From contig NW_001865062.1 of the NCBI RefSeq assembly GCF_000002865.3, forward strand, positions 457,921 to 521,920: a DNA stretch of 64,000 nucleotides, in the 5' to 3' direction. Made by a program: the position numbers and the translations under genes. The stretch is from Monosiga brevicollis MX1. Its lineage: Eukaryota > Opisthokonta > Choanoflagellata > Craspedida > Salpingoecidae. Under the pieces are notes generated by a model that saw nothing but the letters and a program-made list of their open reading frames with translations, did not search any database and was not told where the DNA came from. Of the stretch, positions 24,531 through 37,600 are shown piece by piece (position 1 is the stretch's first letter; each line of letters starts with the position of its first letter).

Positions 24531-27325
24531 CTAGGCCGAGTCTTCGGAGATCTTGGGCCGCTTGCTGTGGTGAACTTGGTAGGATAGGTCGCGACCGCCG
24601 TCGGGGCGCTTGGTCGTGTCAATGTGGACGGTGCTGTGATTGACCAGCTCGCCAGACAAAACCAGGCGGGAAATCTCCGTGACCATGTGCTTCTCCACGT
24701 AGCGGCGCACAGGGCGCGCACCATAGGCAGGGTTGTAGGCCTCGTCCAGGACCAAGTCGCAGGCATCGTCCGACACGAGCAGAGCAATGTCGCGGTCCAC
24801 CAGGCGCTGGTTGATCAGGTCGACCATGTTGCGGCAAATCTTGCGCAGGTCGCGTTGACCCAGGGGCTTGAACATGACAACCTCGTCCAGGCGGTTGAGA
24901 AACTCGGGTCGGAAATGCTGCTGCACCTGGCGCCGCACCTTGGCCTCCGTCTCGGGGTCAATGGCGCCGTTGACAACGTCCGCGTTCAAGAGGTCGTGAG
25001 CACCGATGTTTGACGTCAGCACAATGACCGTGTTGGTAAAGTCCACGTGGCGGCCCTGGCCGTCTGTCAAGACACCGTCGTCGAGGACCTGCAGCAGCAC
25101 GTTGAGGACTTGGGGGTGGGCCTTCTCGACCTCGTCAAACAAGACCACGTTGTAGGGTCGGCGACGCACGGCCTCGGTCAATTGACCACCTTGCTCGTAG
25201 CCCACGTAACCTGGGGGCGAGCCAATGAGGCGGGACACGGCATGTGACTCCATATACTCGGACATGTCGATGCGAACAATGTGCTTGTCGTCGTCAAAGA
25301 GCTCGGCGGCCAGTGCCTTGGCCAACTCGGTCTTGCCCACGCCCGTGGTACCCAGGAAGAGGAAGCTGCCCGTGGGTTGAGAGGGGCGGGACAGGCCGGC
25401 GCGAGAGCGCAAGACGGCCTCGGCGACCGCGTCCACGGCGTGGTCCTGACCAATGACGCGTGACTTGATGCGCTCGGCCAATGCCAGCAGGCGCTCACGT
25501 TGGCTCTGGTTGAGCTTGGTCACGGGGATGCCGGTCCACCGCGCAATAATGTCCGTAATCTGCTCCGGGCCCACCTCCTCGCTGAGCATGGGGGCATCTT
25601 CCTGCTCGTCCATGCCGGAGCGTTGGGCGGAGCGCTCCTCGTCCTCGAGCGTCAGCTGCTGGATGCGGCGCTCGCAATCGGGGATGGCGTAGTACTTGAG
25701 GTCTGCAGCCGTTGCCAGGTCGCCTTGACGCTCGGCGCGTTGGGCCTTGCTGCGCAGCGAGTCGAGCTTTTCCTGTAGATCACGCAGCTCGTCGACACGA
25801 CCGCGCTCCATCTCAAACTTCATCAGCAGGGGCTGCAGCTGTTCTTCGATATTGGCCAACTCCTTGCGCACGTCCTTGAGACGCAACTTGGAAGCCTGGT
25901 CCTTCTCCTTCTCCAGGGCGGTGGCCTCGACCTGCAACTGCAGGCGGCGTCGCTCGAGCTGGTCGATCTCCTCGGGGCGCGAGTCCAGCTGGACGCGCGC
26001 GTTGGCACAGGCCTCATCAATCAGGTCAATGGCCTTGTCGGGCAGGAAACGGCCCTGAATGTAGCGGTGGGAGAGCTGGGCAGCAGCCACCAGGGCGGCG
26101 TCGGCGATGCGGACGCCGTGGTGGGCCTCATAGCGCTCCTTGAGGCCACGCAGAATGGAGACGGTGTCCGGCACCGAGGGCTCGCGAACCTGGACAACCT
26201 GGAAGCGGCGCTCAAAGGCCGAGTCCTTCTCGACGTACTTGCGGTACTCGTCCTCGGTGGTTGCACCAATCATGCGGAGCTCGCCGCGTGCAAGCAAGGG
26301 CTTGAGCAAGTTGGCAGCATCCATCGAACCCTCGGTCTTGCCAGCGCCGAGCACATTGTGCACCTCGTCGACAAAGAGGATGATACGGCCTTCAGATTGC
26401 TTGATTTCCTCGAGCACGGCTTTGAGGCGTTCTTCAAACTCGCCGCGGTACTTGGCACCGGCGATGAGGGCGCCCATGTCCAGGCTGATGAGCTTGCCCT
26501 TGAGCGTTTCAGGGACATCGCCCAGCATGATGCGTTGGGCCAAGCCTTCTACAATGGCACTCTTGCCCACACCTACACACAAGCCAGGCGCAGCACAAAA
26601 AGTAACAAGGTGGTGAGGTCAACGCGCCCGAGACAAAACACAGATGGGCAGGGCGTGTACAGAGACGACCGACGGACGAGCATTCACACACACATACCAG
26701 GAGGACCGACAAGGCAGGGATTGGACTTGATGCGGCGGGCCAGAATCTGGATGACACGGCGAATTTCCTCGTCGCGACCCAGCACGGGGTCAAGCTTGCC
26801 GTCCGCGGCTTGCTGAACCAGGTCTACACCGTACTTGCTCAAGGCGTCGTAGTTTTCCTCGGCGCTCTTGCTATCGGCAGTGGTGGTGCCCTTGACGCGC
26901 TTGAGGGTCTCTTCAAAATGGTTCTTGGCCAAGCCGGATTCAGCCAGCTTGGCCAGGATCTGCTTGTCCTGGACAAGAGCACCAAGGAGATGATCGACGG
27001 CCAGATGGGCCTCGTTGTTCTTCTTCTGCAGCTTGGCGGCCGACTGAAGCAGGCGACGGGTGTCACTGCTCAGGCTGGCCTCCAGTGGGGCGGGTTCCTG
27101 TCGGGGCATGCGCTGCAGCAGGCTGCGAAGGGCAGCTTGCACGGGCTGCAGGGCGGCACCGGCACGCTGGACAACGCGCTTGGCCATGCCCTCGGGGTCT
27201 TCAAAGAGGATGACGGCCACATGGGCGGGCTCCACCTGGGAGTGGCCCTCTTGAATGGCAAAGTTCTGGGCCTCGAACAGGGTCTTGTTGACCTTGTCGG
27301 TAAACTCGTTGGGGTTGATGGCCAT
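24531..27325 (-). CDS. HSP104: Hsp104/ClpB AAA+ protein disaggregase
   Basis: Two exons, 27325-26698 and 26572-24531, 889 aa. Domains in order: Clp N domain (residues 1-150, [20 protein letters not shown]), NBD1 with Walker A GPPGVGKS (about 206-213) and Walker B ILFVDEVH (about 272-279), a middle coiled coil (about 400-520, with long Glu/Lys/Arg helices), NBD2 with Walker A GTTGVGKT (about 616) and Walker [10 protein letters not shown] (about 687), and the C-terminal small domain ([16 protein letters not shown]). It threads aggregated proteins through its hexameric pore with Hsp70. There is no organelle presequence, so cytosol/nucleus is likely; the tail carries basic KRPK and lacks the acidic end of yeast Hsp104. 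The single intron splits the first Walker A motif between its glycine and VGKS. Confidence 0.95.
26573..26697 (-). other. Intron interrupting the Walker A motif of HSP104
   Basis: A 125-bp phase-1 intron (GTATGT ... GTGTAG) splits the Gly codon of GPPG-VGKS. Reading through it would give GPPGMCV and a stop, so splicing is needed for NBD1. Confidence 0.85.
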
Positions 27326-27406
27326 GGCGATGGTACTAGATACTAATAATCAATCCGGTTTGCGTGCAAGTCGGGGGGGGGGGGAATGCTGCTCGGCAGC
27401 AGGGTC

Positions 27407-27415
27407 TATATAAAA
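27407..27415 (-). promoter_or_regulatory. HSP104: TATA-like element upstream of HSP104
   Basis: TATATAAAA on the plus strand (TTTTATATA read toward the gene), about 82 bases from the start codon, in otherwise GC-rich DNA. Position and composition fit a core promoter; there is no further support. Confidence 0.3.
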
Positions 27416-28351
27416 TAGTCGGGCGTTGAAGGAATGAACGGGGTTAACCGTATGATAATGCGCTAGGCACTTGTAAGTTTGTCGTCAGCTGAGCTGAGTT
27501 GAAAAAAAAATGCCACTGCCCGACCTCAACGTCCCACTTCAGAGCGCCACTGGATGGAACGCCCGTTGGAGCAGAGACTGTGATGAGTGGTGTGGTGGTG
27601 TGATAAGCGTCTGGTGAAGGAGGAGGATGGTGATGAGCCTTTCTTCCATCGTCGGGGCTTTGTGGAGTCTTGGGTTATGGAAGGTTCGGTGTGCAACTAG
27701 ATTGCGCCTCGCCCACACGCAGTGTCAGGGTGTTTGACAAGCAGAAGGTGCCAGACACTTCGAGCAGAGTCCGGTCACTGCCAGCCAATTCCAGGCGGCT
27801 GCTGTCATGGATCATGCCACAGACAGGGTCTTCTGTTACAATACTCGATACAGGACACGGACGCCGCACGTTGCCCCGACGCGAGCCCGTCACCATGACT
27901 GACCCGAGACTGGCTGCCGTTTCGGCGTCACGGCGCTCTTTTGTTCGTTGGACTGCTGCAACGCTGATCATGATGCAATCCGGATGTCAGATGAATAAAT
28001 TGATGACATTCTTGCGTTGGATGCTTTATTTTGTAAAACTACTCTCTTTTTTGTCTTGATAATGTCTATAATTGAATATGTTCCTCGGACTTTAAGCCAG
28101 ATCTCAATTGTCTGACATCAAGGCTGGATGCAGAGGTAGAGATGCACGTTGGCCAGCTGACAGATCCAGAGAAGTTGGTGGAGGGAAGGGCAACCAACAA
28201 TGCAAAAATAAGCACTAAAGCAGAGAATTTTGCATCTCACGCACTTTACCCAGAGATATTGTTCTAGCCCACAGCCAGGTCAACGACCTCGTGCTCGCGC
28301 CAACACACACGAGCGCGTGTTCTCTCTCTCTTAAAAAAAACTCGAAAACAG

Positions 28352-28354
<3 letters not shown>

Positions 28355-28430
<76 letters not shown>
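28355..28430. repeat. (CT)n microsatellite
   Basis: Almost pure TC repeat with a single interruption (CTCTATCTCT), about 230 bp upstream of the UTP20 start codon. Confidence 0.95.
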
Positions 28431-28433
<3 letters not shown>

Positions 28434-28660
28434 TGTCGCGTCGTGTCGTGCCGTGTGGTATTGCGGCGCGCGCACGTTATTCTGGACGTGTTTGCATCGT
28501 CCTGGCACCTTGGATTAGCTAGCAAACCATTTGTTTCGGGGGGGGAGGCATCATCAAGCTGCCGGCCGGCGGTGGTGGTGCGCCCGCTATCGACGCCCCG
28601 AGGTGCGCGCACACGCGCAAAGGAGCAGGAATTCAAGAGCTCTGAGCCCGGATCAGGAAC

Positions 28661-31600
28661 ATGGCGGCCAAGTTCCAGGTCCTCAATGAGGAGGGCAAGA
28701 ACCGTCATCGCTTCCTCTCCTTCGCTGACCAGCTCAAGCGCATTCAAAACGAGGCCATCCGCCCCTTACATCAGGTCTTTGAGGAAGTTACAGAGGTGAG
28801 CCTCCGCTCTCAGCTTGTCCAGCTCGCTTTGCCGAGGCCCCTTCAGCTGCCGGGGGGCTTTGACGCACATTGCCAGCTTTGAATCTGACCCTGCCCCGCC
28901 CCTGCCCGTAAACTTGTCTCTGTCCTTGTCGCAGGATACAACCACCTTTTTCGATGAAGCCCTGGACAAATGGCGCGAACTCAATCTCACCTCCCACTTT
29001 GAGAGCTTCACCCGGGATGTGCGTGGCCTCAGCGGCAGCCTCCCGCTGCTCGTGCACCACCAAGGCAAGCTTATCGATGCTCTCTTGCATCACCTGACCG
29101 TGCCCAAAAGCCGTGCCCTGGACGCGCTGCTGGATTTGACCGTTCAACTCGCCCGTGACCTACGCGATGAGTTTTATCAACATTTTGACCGCGTCTTCGA
29201 GACGATGCTCCAACTCCTCAACCCAAGCTCCCGCGAGGATTTGGAAAGCAACTTGGTCAAGCACGCCTTTACCACCCTGAGCTTTCTCTTCAAGTTTCTT
29301 CGAGCGTACATTGTCAAGGACCTCGACTACTTTTTCCAGACCTACTACCATCGGCTGCTCGGCGCTGACAGTCGTCCCTTTCTTCGCCAGTTTGCTGCCG
29401 AGTCCTATGCCTTTCTGCTCCGCAAGGTCGGCCCTGAGCGTTTCCCAGATCATCTCAAGGTCGTGTTTCAGCATGTGTACCTCCAAGACGATGCTCAACT
29501 GGCTGAGGGTGTTGGTCTCACACTCTTTGAGGTGCGTACAGTGCAGATTGTCGCGCTGCGCTGCCTGGTCGCCCGCACATAATAATTAATTGTGCTTGGC
29601 TACTTAATCTGTCTGTCAGCCCCGTGCTCATTCCCCAAGATTTGCTCGATCCATATCCTGCTTTAGGCCGTCAAGAGCGTTCGGCAGCAGCTCCACTCCT
29701 CTGCCCACGCTCTGCTTGGCGCTTGCCTTCAGCTGCTGGGGACCTACACGACTTCCGCCCATGGCAACGAGCCGCTGCAGGCCCACGTCGTCACCGCCTT
29801 GCGTGCCTGTTTCCAGGGTATACTCAAACACGTCTCCGCTGATGTCTGGCGCAACCTTTCGCAATTGGTGCTGGGCCGAGCGGCCACCTTGCGCCAACAA
29901 TTGGCCAACAAGCCCACCTCACGCCAATTGGCCTTTCACCTCTTTCGGTATGTACCGCTCATTCACACTCCCCTCAGTCTGGCCAAGGCCGCATCCGCAG
30001 AAACGGCCGTCTACCTCTCGCCTTTTGTTCCAGAACTGTATCAACACGGCTCACCATCCCGTGCCATCTCTTGCATTCCCCATTCAGGCTGTGTGACGTG
30101 CTGCGCACGTGTGTACATGCCAATGCTCGCTCAACCGTGGTCACAGTCACGGCACTAGCGCGCCTGGTCATGGACCTGCTCGAAACACGCACCTCCACTC
30201 TCCAGCTTCGTGCCGCGCTGCACCTGCTTCAAGGCCTCACGCTCTGCCACCCCCGTGAAATGGCCGAGCTCGAACTGTGGCAGCAGACAGCACCGGTCCT
30301 GTTGCAACACGACCGTCCCATGCTCGAAGCCGAGTTTATTCTGGACTGGGTCGAGGGTCTCTGGCACAGTCGCGCCGCGCTGGCTCTGGTAAAGCAGCCC
30401 GTGGCTGACTTTTGTGGTGGCCTCATTGCAGCCAACGCCCGACAACCCATCACCTTTTTGACCCTCTTGGGGCACATTTGCGAGGGCCATGATCTTTCCC
30501 TTGACCTTCGCCTTGCCCCCAAGGCCGAAGAAGCCTGCTTCACACTGTTGCTTCGTGCCGCTGCTGCCCTACAACAACAGCCCGACCTCATTCACGAGCG
30601 CGATGCGCAAATTGGGGATCTTTGGATCTGCCTTCGCGTCCTGGCACAAGCCCATGATCATAACGACGATGCCAAAGCCCCGCTCTCTGAGAATCGCCGA
30701 GCCCAGCTGGATACGGTCTGCAAGATTTTGGCTCGTCATTTAGGTGCCCCGTCGACGCAAGCCTCTCGTCAAGCCAGTGGATCTGGCGTCGTAGATCTTT
30801 TGGATGGCCCGGCCATGCAAGTTGAAGGTTACGCCTGTCTTGCCGCAGCGCTTCTCCTGTGGTGGCGTGGTGGCGCGCGTGAGGCTCCGGACGAGGCTCT
30901 CGTGGACTGGTTGCTTCAACTGTTGGGCCGACATGGCGCGTCTGAAGCCCTTCTCCAGGCTGCTGAGATCATCTTGGGTGACATCCAAGCCACCCACCCG
31001 GGATTGCTGTCGACCGAGCGCCTGTTTCGTCTGCTGGGTCGAACGCAAAAGTTCTTGTCACACTCGCTTGGCAAACAACGATTGCTGCTGCTCCGCATCT
31101 TTGGTCACTTTGAACAGCCTCAGTGGCCCAACAAGGAGACGAAAGGTTGGCTTGCCCCTACTGCTCAGTTGTTGTTTTGCTGTTGGTTTTGGTTCTGGTT
31201 TTGCCTGGCCAACGTGGTTTGGCATGTGGCTTGGCATGCGTGCGTGCGTGCGATTTGTTGATTGCACCACTTTGTCCCTGCTTCCTGCTCCCTCCCTGCG
31301 GCCTACGATTGTATGCTCACTTCAACCCCAAAACCACACCGCCCACCTGCCGGGTCCATGCTGCTGTAGAACCTTGCTTGATTCTTGAGCGTTGCCTCGA
31401 GGTCGAAAGCATTCCAGCTGATGTCAAGCGTCATCGTGAGCGCCGCGTGGTCTTGGGCCGTCTGGCTGAGCAAGCGCGCGAGCTTCCTGAGCCCGTCCAC
31501 CTTGCCGTGTTGCACTACCTTTTCGGCCAATATCGAGTGAATTTCAGCCTGCTTTGGGCTGATGCCAAGGCTGCTCTGCAGGTTCAGGCCGGACTCGCGC

Positions 31601-34600
31601 CCGAGCTTTTCTGGCGTGTGGCCCGTGACCAGCAGCAAGCCGTCGCTGTTTTGACGCGCACCGTCACAACACAAAGTCTATCCCTACTCAAGCGCGGTGT
31701 CGATGTTTATGGCCAGGCCAACGGCGTTAATACCAAGGCTTTTGCTTCACACTTGGAGCACAGTGTGGCGCTGGAAGGCCTTGCTCTAGCCCTTCTGGGC
31801 CGACAGTGGCTGCATGCCTTGGCCCCGGCCCTGCACAACAACTTGGCGCACTTGCGCACGGGCCATGTGCCGGAGGATGCGCCAACTCCGGGGAGCTCTC
31901 CCGCCTCGTTTCGCCAACTGCCAATGACTGTCTTGCAGACCCTTGAGCAGCTGGCTCACACGGAGGATCGTGTCGACTTGACCAAGTTGCAGCAGCTTGT
32001 CTTGGAGACCTTGGCCTCGGCGCCGCAGCTGGTGCAGCAGCACGCCGAACCTCTCGCCAGTGACTTTGTCCAACTTTTTACCTCTGAGTATGACGCTGTG
32101 TTTGCCGGCGAGCAGCGCTTTCAGGATATCAGCGACCAAAATGATGCGCTTGCAGGTTGGCCATGTTGCGCTTTGCAAACCCATCAAATATCGTCTCGCA
32201 TCACGTGCCATCATTTGCTTGCTCACCACGAACAACCTTCGGCTTTCCACTCAATGTTCAATATTCCCACTTGCTCTCTTTTGCTTTTGCGTTTCCTCGT
32301 GCCTAGGCATTATTCAAGCCGTGCAGCCCGCTTCGGATGAAGATGAGGACGAACTCGACACAGCTCAGGCAGATGAGAAGGAGGATGATTTGCTGGAGGA
32401 CCTGGACACCATGGCCCTACGCTCACGGTCTAGCAAGGCCCCACCAGCGCAAACAGCCACGGACGCTGCGTCCAATTCTCCGACAGTACCCGACGGCGAT
32501 GCCGAGGCTGAGCAGGAGGGAGACGCTTCTGAAGAGCCAACGGCCGATGCTCCGCCTAGGCGTAAGGAGGCTCTGCACGGCAAGCCTGTCGAGGCAGTCG
32601 TGCGCCAATGCGTGTTCCGCTGCATGTCGGTGCGCAAGAAAGTCGTTCTTGCGAGCATTACTCAATTCCTGCAGTTGTTTGCGGTCCTCAAGCGTGGTGA
32701 CGCCCTCCCCATGAGCGCCGAGCTGCAAGATGCTTTCTTGCAGGTTCTGCAGCGGCCAGAGGAGGATATGCAGGAGCATGCGCTCACGGCCTTGTACATT
32801 TTCAAGTCCTTCCGCGTTAACGTCAAGCCTTACCACCAACAGTTGACGCTGGTCATTCGCTCACACCGTGCCAAGCTGCGGGAGATCCTTCAAAAGTTCA
32901 ACATTGAGAGCCAGGACGGCGTTCTCAAGGCTGAGCACCGCGATGCCTGCATTGCCACTCTGCATCGTATCTTGCTCGCCAAAATGTTTGCCCGCCGCGG
33001 CCGCAGCAAGCAGTACAACCCACGCGATCAACGCCGCCTTGTGCTGCGCTACTTGCAAGGCTCGACCCAGGAGGAGCTACTTGACTTTGTGCGCCTCGTG
33101 ACCCGACCTATCGAAGACAACGTTGACAACGTACTCTCCGCAGAGGCTGCAACAACGCAAAACAGTGCCGTTGACGTCACCCGTGCCCCTCCTTTGAAGC
33201 GACAGCTCGGCTTTATGGCTTTTGTTACGGATCTGGTTCAAGTGCTAGGAGCCCACCTCGCGCCCTTCCTACCGCATGTCATGCAAATGCTCCTCGGCAT
33301 TCTTCAGTGAGTGTTTGCTCCCATTCTCTTGACGGTATCTCTGCGCGTCTGTCACTCGACGAAGTTGAGTCGCCAGTCCAACCAGCGACCTGATACCCCT
33401 CTGCATTTTTCTCCTCCCCTCCCCACCCACACTTCTTACATTCATGTTTTTCCTTGCTTCGCGCGCTCATGTGTATGTCTTTGTTCGCCCTTTTCTTTAT
33501 CTTCGTGTGTGTGTGCTACCTCATCCATAGAACCACCGATTCCCTCCTGGCCCAGCGCGACTTGATTGCCCGGCGTCATGTGGCCGTTCTAAAGAGTGTG
33601 CGCCGCGAAGGTCTTCGCCGTATCGTTCTCATCTACCAGACTTTTCAGCGCCGGCTTCTTGTGGACTACGATCGCGATATTGATCGCATCCTCGTGTCGC
33701 CACACCTCGATTCTTTTGTGGCGGAGCAGTTGCAGCGACCAAGCCCGTTGATGGAGCTTTTCACGCTTTGGAGCGAGCTGCCCACGCTTGTGGACCTCTT
33801 TACCGCCTATAATCAGGCAGTGTTGCCGACCATGTGGGCTGTCTTGAGTCACCCCCACGCCAAACCATCGGCTGTTGCCGCTGTCCTTACCGTCATTGAC
33901 AACCTCTTGCCCACACACGACGATCTCAAGCGCGCCAAGCGCTTCGAAAGGCGTACTGCAGATGCACAGAACGGTGTTACCAAGTCTGATGCGAACGATG
34001 CGGACAGCGATGGCGAAGCAGCCGACGTTGTGGAGCAATATCGCGCTGGCGTCAAAGTTGAGGAGGAAGAGTTTATGCGTGAACTTGCTGCAAAGCGGGC
34101 CGTCATGACCGATCATGTCAGCTCTTTGTTAGCCCACATGGCAGCCTACATCTTCAACAAGTATGCGGACTCGGCACCTGCTGACACCATGGACGAGACG
34201 GGTGACTCGGCGCTACCGTCAACGGACCCTACCACCGCGGCGGTCGCGAGCAATACGGCCTTGGCCGGGGTTGAGGAAGACGAGGATGACAACGAGGATG
34301 CAGCAGAGGCAAACACAGACGCAAGCGTGCCTTCCGCTTCGAATACCGCAGTTGGGAAGACGCGACTCAAACGATTTGCACCGCTGGACTTGTCCATCCT
34401 CTCCCGCTTGGCCCCCTTTGCGACTGATGCCGACCAAGCCGTGGCTTTGACGCGGCTGCTCATGTCTCAGCTCTTGCTGCCGGACCGCCTTTTGCGCGTG
34501 CCCAGCAAGGTGCATATTTTGCGCTTTGCGTTGCACGCATTCGACCTCTTTGGCCATGCCCATGGACACCTGGCTGCTCTGGCACAGGTCCTGGAGCGCA

Positions 34601-37600
34601 GTGACAGCGCTCAGCTCAGATCTCTGGCTGCTGAGTGCATCGTGGCCGGCGCCAAATTTGAAGACATGGTCGACGTTGCCCCGGTCGCAGCCGATGTGCT
34701 CGCGCTCCAGGCACTCGATGGCACAGCGGCGGGCGAAGTTCCAGACTACGAAGCCCGCGTTAGTGCTTTCGAGCGCTTGCGAGCTCGTCTCGAGACCAAA
34801 GACGTCACCCTCTCTGCTCCCGCCCTCCAGTTACTGGTGCAAGGCACTTCCCACATGCTCTGCAGTGATGACTTTACGCTGCGCAGCATTGCGGCCACGC
34901 TCTTCGAGCTGTTGAGTGCCACAGCTGAGCGCAACCCCGAATTTTACCCGGTCCTCATCGAGGGGCCATGTCTGCGCGTCTTGAAGCGTGGTGTGCGCGC
35001 CGATTCCGATGCTGCCCGCCAGCAAGCGCTGCAGTTGTTGGCCCGCCTCTCTTCCATGTTTGCAACCACGCCGCGCTTTGCCGTATTGCAGCCGCTGCGT
35101 CACCATGACGAGGAACAAGATTTTTTTGCCAACATGGTGCACATTCAGCGCATTCGTCGCATCAAGGCCCTCACGACTCTGCAGGCCTACCTTCAGGAGC
35201 ACCAGTCATCACTCGCCGATGACGACGTAGCCACCGAGGACACCGAGGCTGATGCCTTTTTGCAAGACATGCTCACGGGCTTTTTTGTGCCTGCCTGCGC
35301 GCACTACGTGTTCGAGGCCACCAAGGTTCAAGAGTCCAACTTGGTATTGGCGGCCACGGACACCATTGGCGCGATGGCTCGTGTCTTACCTTGGTCCGCT
35401 TATGCGCAGCTGCTCCGCAGTTACATTGACCAAGCCTCGCGCAAGCCGGACCTTATCAAGACACTGCTTCGTGTGGCTGTTGCAGTACTTGATGCCTTTC
35501 ACTTTGATGTCAGCGATGCCATGGTAGAGGTGGAAGCGCCTGCCAAAAGCAACGTTGCGGCTTCTGGTACGGGTGCCACCAAAGCGACGGCGGAAGCGCA
35601 TGAGGCAGATCAGGACGATGATGATGAGATTTACACTAGTCGCCAGATGCGTTCGAATCGTACCCGCACGGGTGGCCTGACTAGCCGCAACCCTGTCCTG
35701 CAGGGCCTGCTGCGCGTGTTCATTCCCAAGCTGAACCGGTTGCTGGCCTACAAGGACGAGGAGGGCCATGACTTGGTTCGCAGTCCTGTCGCGCGTGCTC
35801 TGGTGCGCCTTTTCCTCAACTTGCCCGATCAAGTGCTGAGGGCTCAGCTCCCCCACGTTCTATTGAAATTGGTAGCGATGCTGCGCCATCGCCACAACAG
35901 CCTGCGTGACGAGGCTCGTCGCGTCTTTGTAGACGTATCGGTCATGCTGGGGCCTGCGTATCTGCAAGCTCTTGTCAAGGAGCTCAAAGATGGTCTGACT
36001 CGAGGCTACCAACGACATGTCCTCTCTTACACGCTTCACCAGGTGCTGCATGCACTCCAGCCCAGTTTTGCGCCCGGCGACGTCGATGCATGCTTGGATC
36101 CAGTCATGGAAGTGGTGATGGACGACATCCTGGGTTTGGCCGGCGAGGAGAAAGATTCGGATGAAATTCCGAACCGAATCAAGGAGGCCAAAAAATCCAA
36201 CTGCTACGAAACAGCTGCGGTCATGGCCACGTTCATCTCACCTGGTATGACCATCATGCTCCTTGCGCCCATTGAGAACGCCATGGCAGTCACCGAGAGT
36301 AGCCGCATCGTCAACAAGCTACGCGAGCTCCTGCGCACCATGGGTCGGGGGCTGGAAAACAACGCTGCCTTTACGGTTGAGACCTCGCTTAAGCTGGCCC
36401 ATTACCTTGTTCGCCGCTACTTGCCTTTAAGCAAACAAGGCGCGGTCAAGGTCAAGGACAAGCAATTGCGCCCGGAGTCCATCTTCATTGTCCCACCGAG
36501 GCCCAGCGGCCCTCAAGGCCCGCAGGTGTACTTTAACACGAATGCCCACTTGATGGTAGCGCTTGGCCTTCAAATGCTTCTGGCCGCCTTCCGCCACAAC
36601 CAGCTGGACGCCACCAATGAGGAGCAGCTGGGCATGCTCGACCCATTCACCCCTCTGCTCGTGGACTGTCTGTTTTCCATGCATACGCGCATTCTCAGCT
36701 TGACGTGTCGCATCTGGAGCCATTTCATTGTTCTGCATGGTGCATTGCCGTCTATGACCAAGGTGGTACCCAAGCTGACGTCGCGCATGATCAAGCTCAT
36801 GCATCGCACGGGCGAGAGTAACGCTTCAACCGAACTGGTCCAAAGCTGTGCCAAAGCTCTGGGTGTTGTTTTGCGCGATGTCAACTCGGCCAAGCTCTCG
36901 GACAACCAATTAGAGGTGCTCTTGTCCTTTATTCGCGAGGATCTGGAGACGGTCGAGCGTCAGACGACGGCCTTTGGCTTGCTGCGCACCATCGTGACGC
37001 GTAAGCTGATGCACCCAGAGGTGTACACGGTGATGGACCGCGTTGGCTCCGTCTTGGTACAATCGCAATCCACCGCCTCGCGAAATTTGGCCTGTCAAGC
37101 ATTTGTCGCCTTTTTGCTCAACTATCCGCTGGCAAAGAAGCGCCTGGTGCACCATCTGCGCTTCCTCGCCTCCAACCTCAATTACGAGTTTGACACGGGC
37201 CGTTTGAGCGTGGTGACTACGCTGCACGAAGTCGTCCGACGCCTTCCTGATAACATGGTTCACGAATATCAGGAAACCTTCTTGCTGCCGCTGGTGCAGC
37301 TAATTGCCTCTTCAGGTTGGTCATTTTGCGGTCCTTCTGCGTGGTCGCTAGACAGATGGCATCATGCAACTTGGTTTTTGAATATGGCTCGTTTTTCCAT
37401 TTCATTTTTTGTTTTTTTGTTTTTTAAATTGTCCCCGTGTGTAGACGTGGCGCACACGCGCCAGGTGGCTCAGCTGGCGCTGCGCGCTTTGCTGGATCGG
37501 CTACCTCACGCCGAACAAGACAAGATCTGCGAGATGGCCAATTTGTGGCTTCAGAGCGAGGTCAGTCAATTGTGAGCGATGGTTGGCCAAAAGTTTGGCC

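Larger units (their letters stand above)
27326..28660. other. Divergent intergenic region between HSP104 and UTP20
   Basis: 1.3 kb. Next to HSP104 there is a G12 run (27373-27384) and a TATA-like TATATAAAA at 27407-27415, about 82 bases upstream of the HSP104 ATG. No perfect heat-shock element was seen. The middle (27675-27971, minus strand) has a 98-codon open frame of unknown status. Further right lie the CT array at 28355-28430 and the GC-rich UTP20 leader. Confidence 0.5.

Noticed and set aside
27326-27500. Possible heat-shock elements upstream of HSP104 (GAAGGAATGAAC)
   Set aside because: GAA and TTC blocks are not in alternating 5-bp register, so no element is claimed.
27675-27971. 98-codon minus-strand open frame upstream of UTP20
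   Set aside because: No recognisable motif, no splice context, codon use not distinctive; left as unresolved intergenic DNA.
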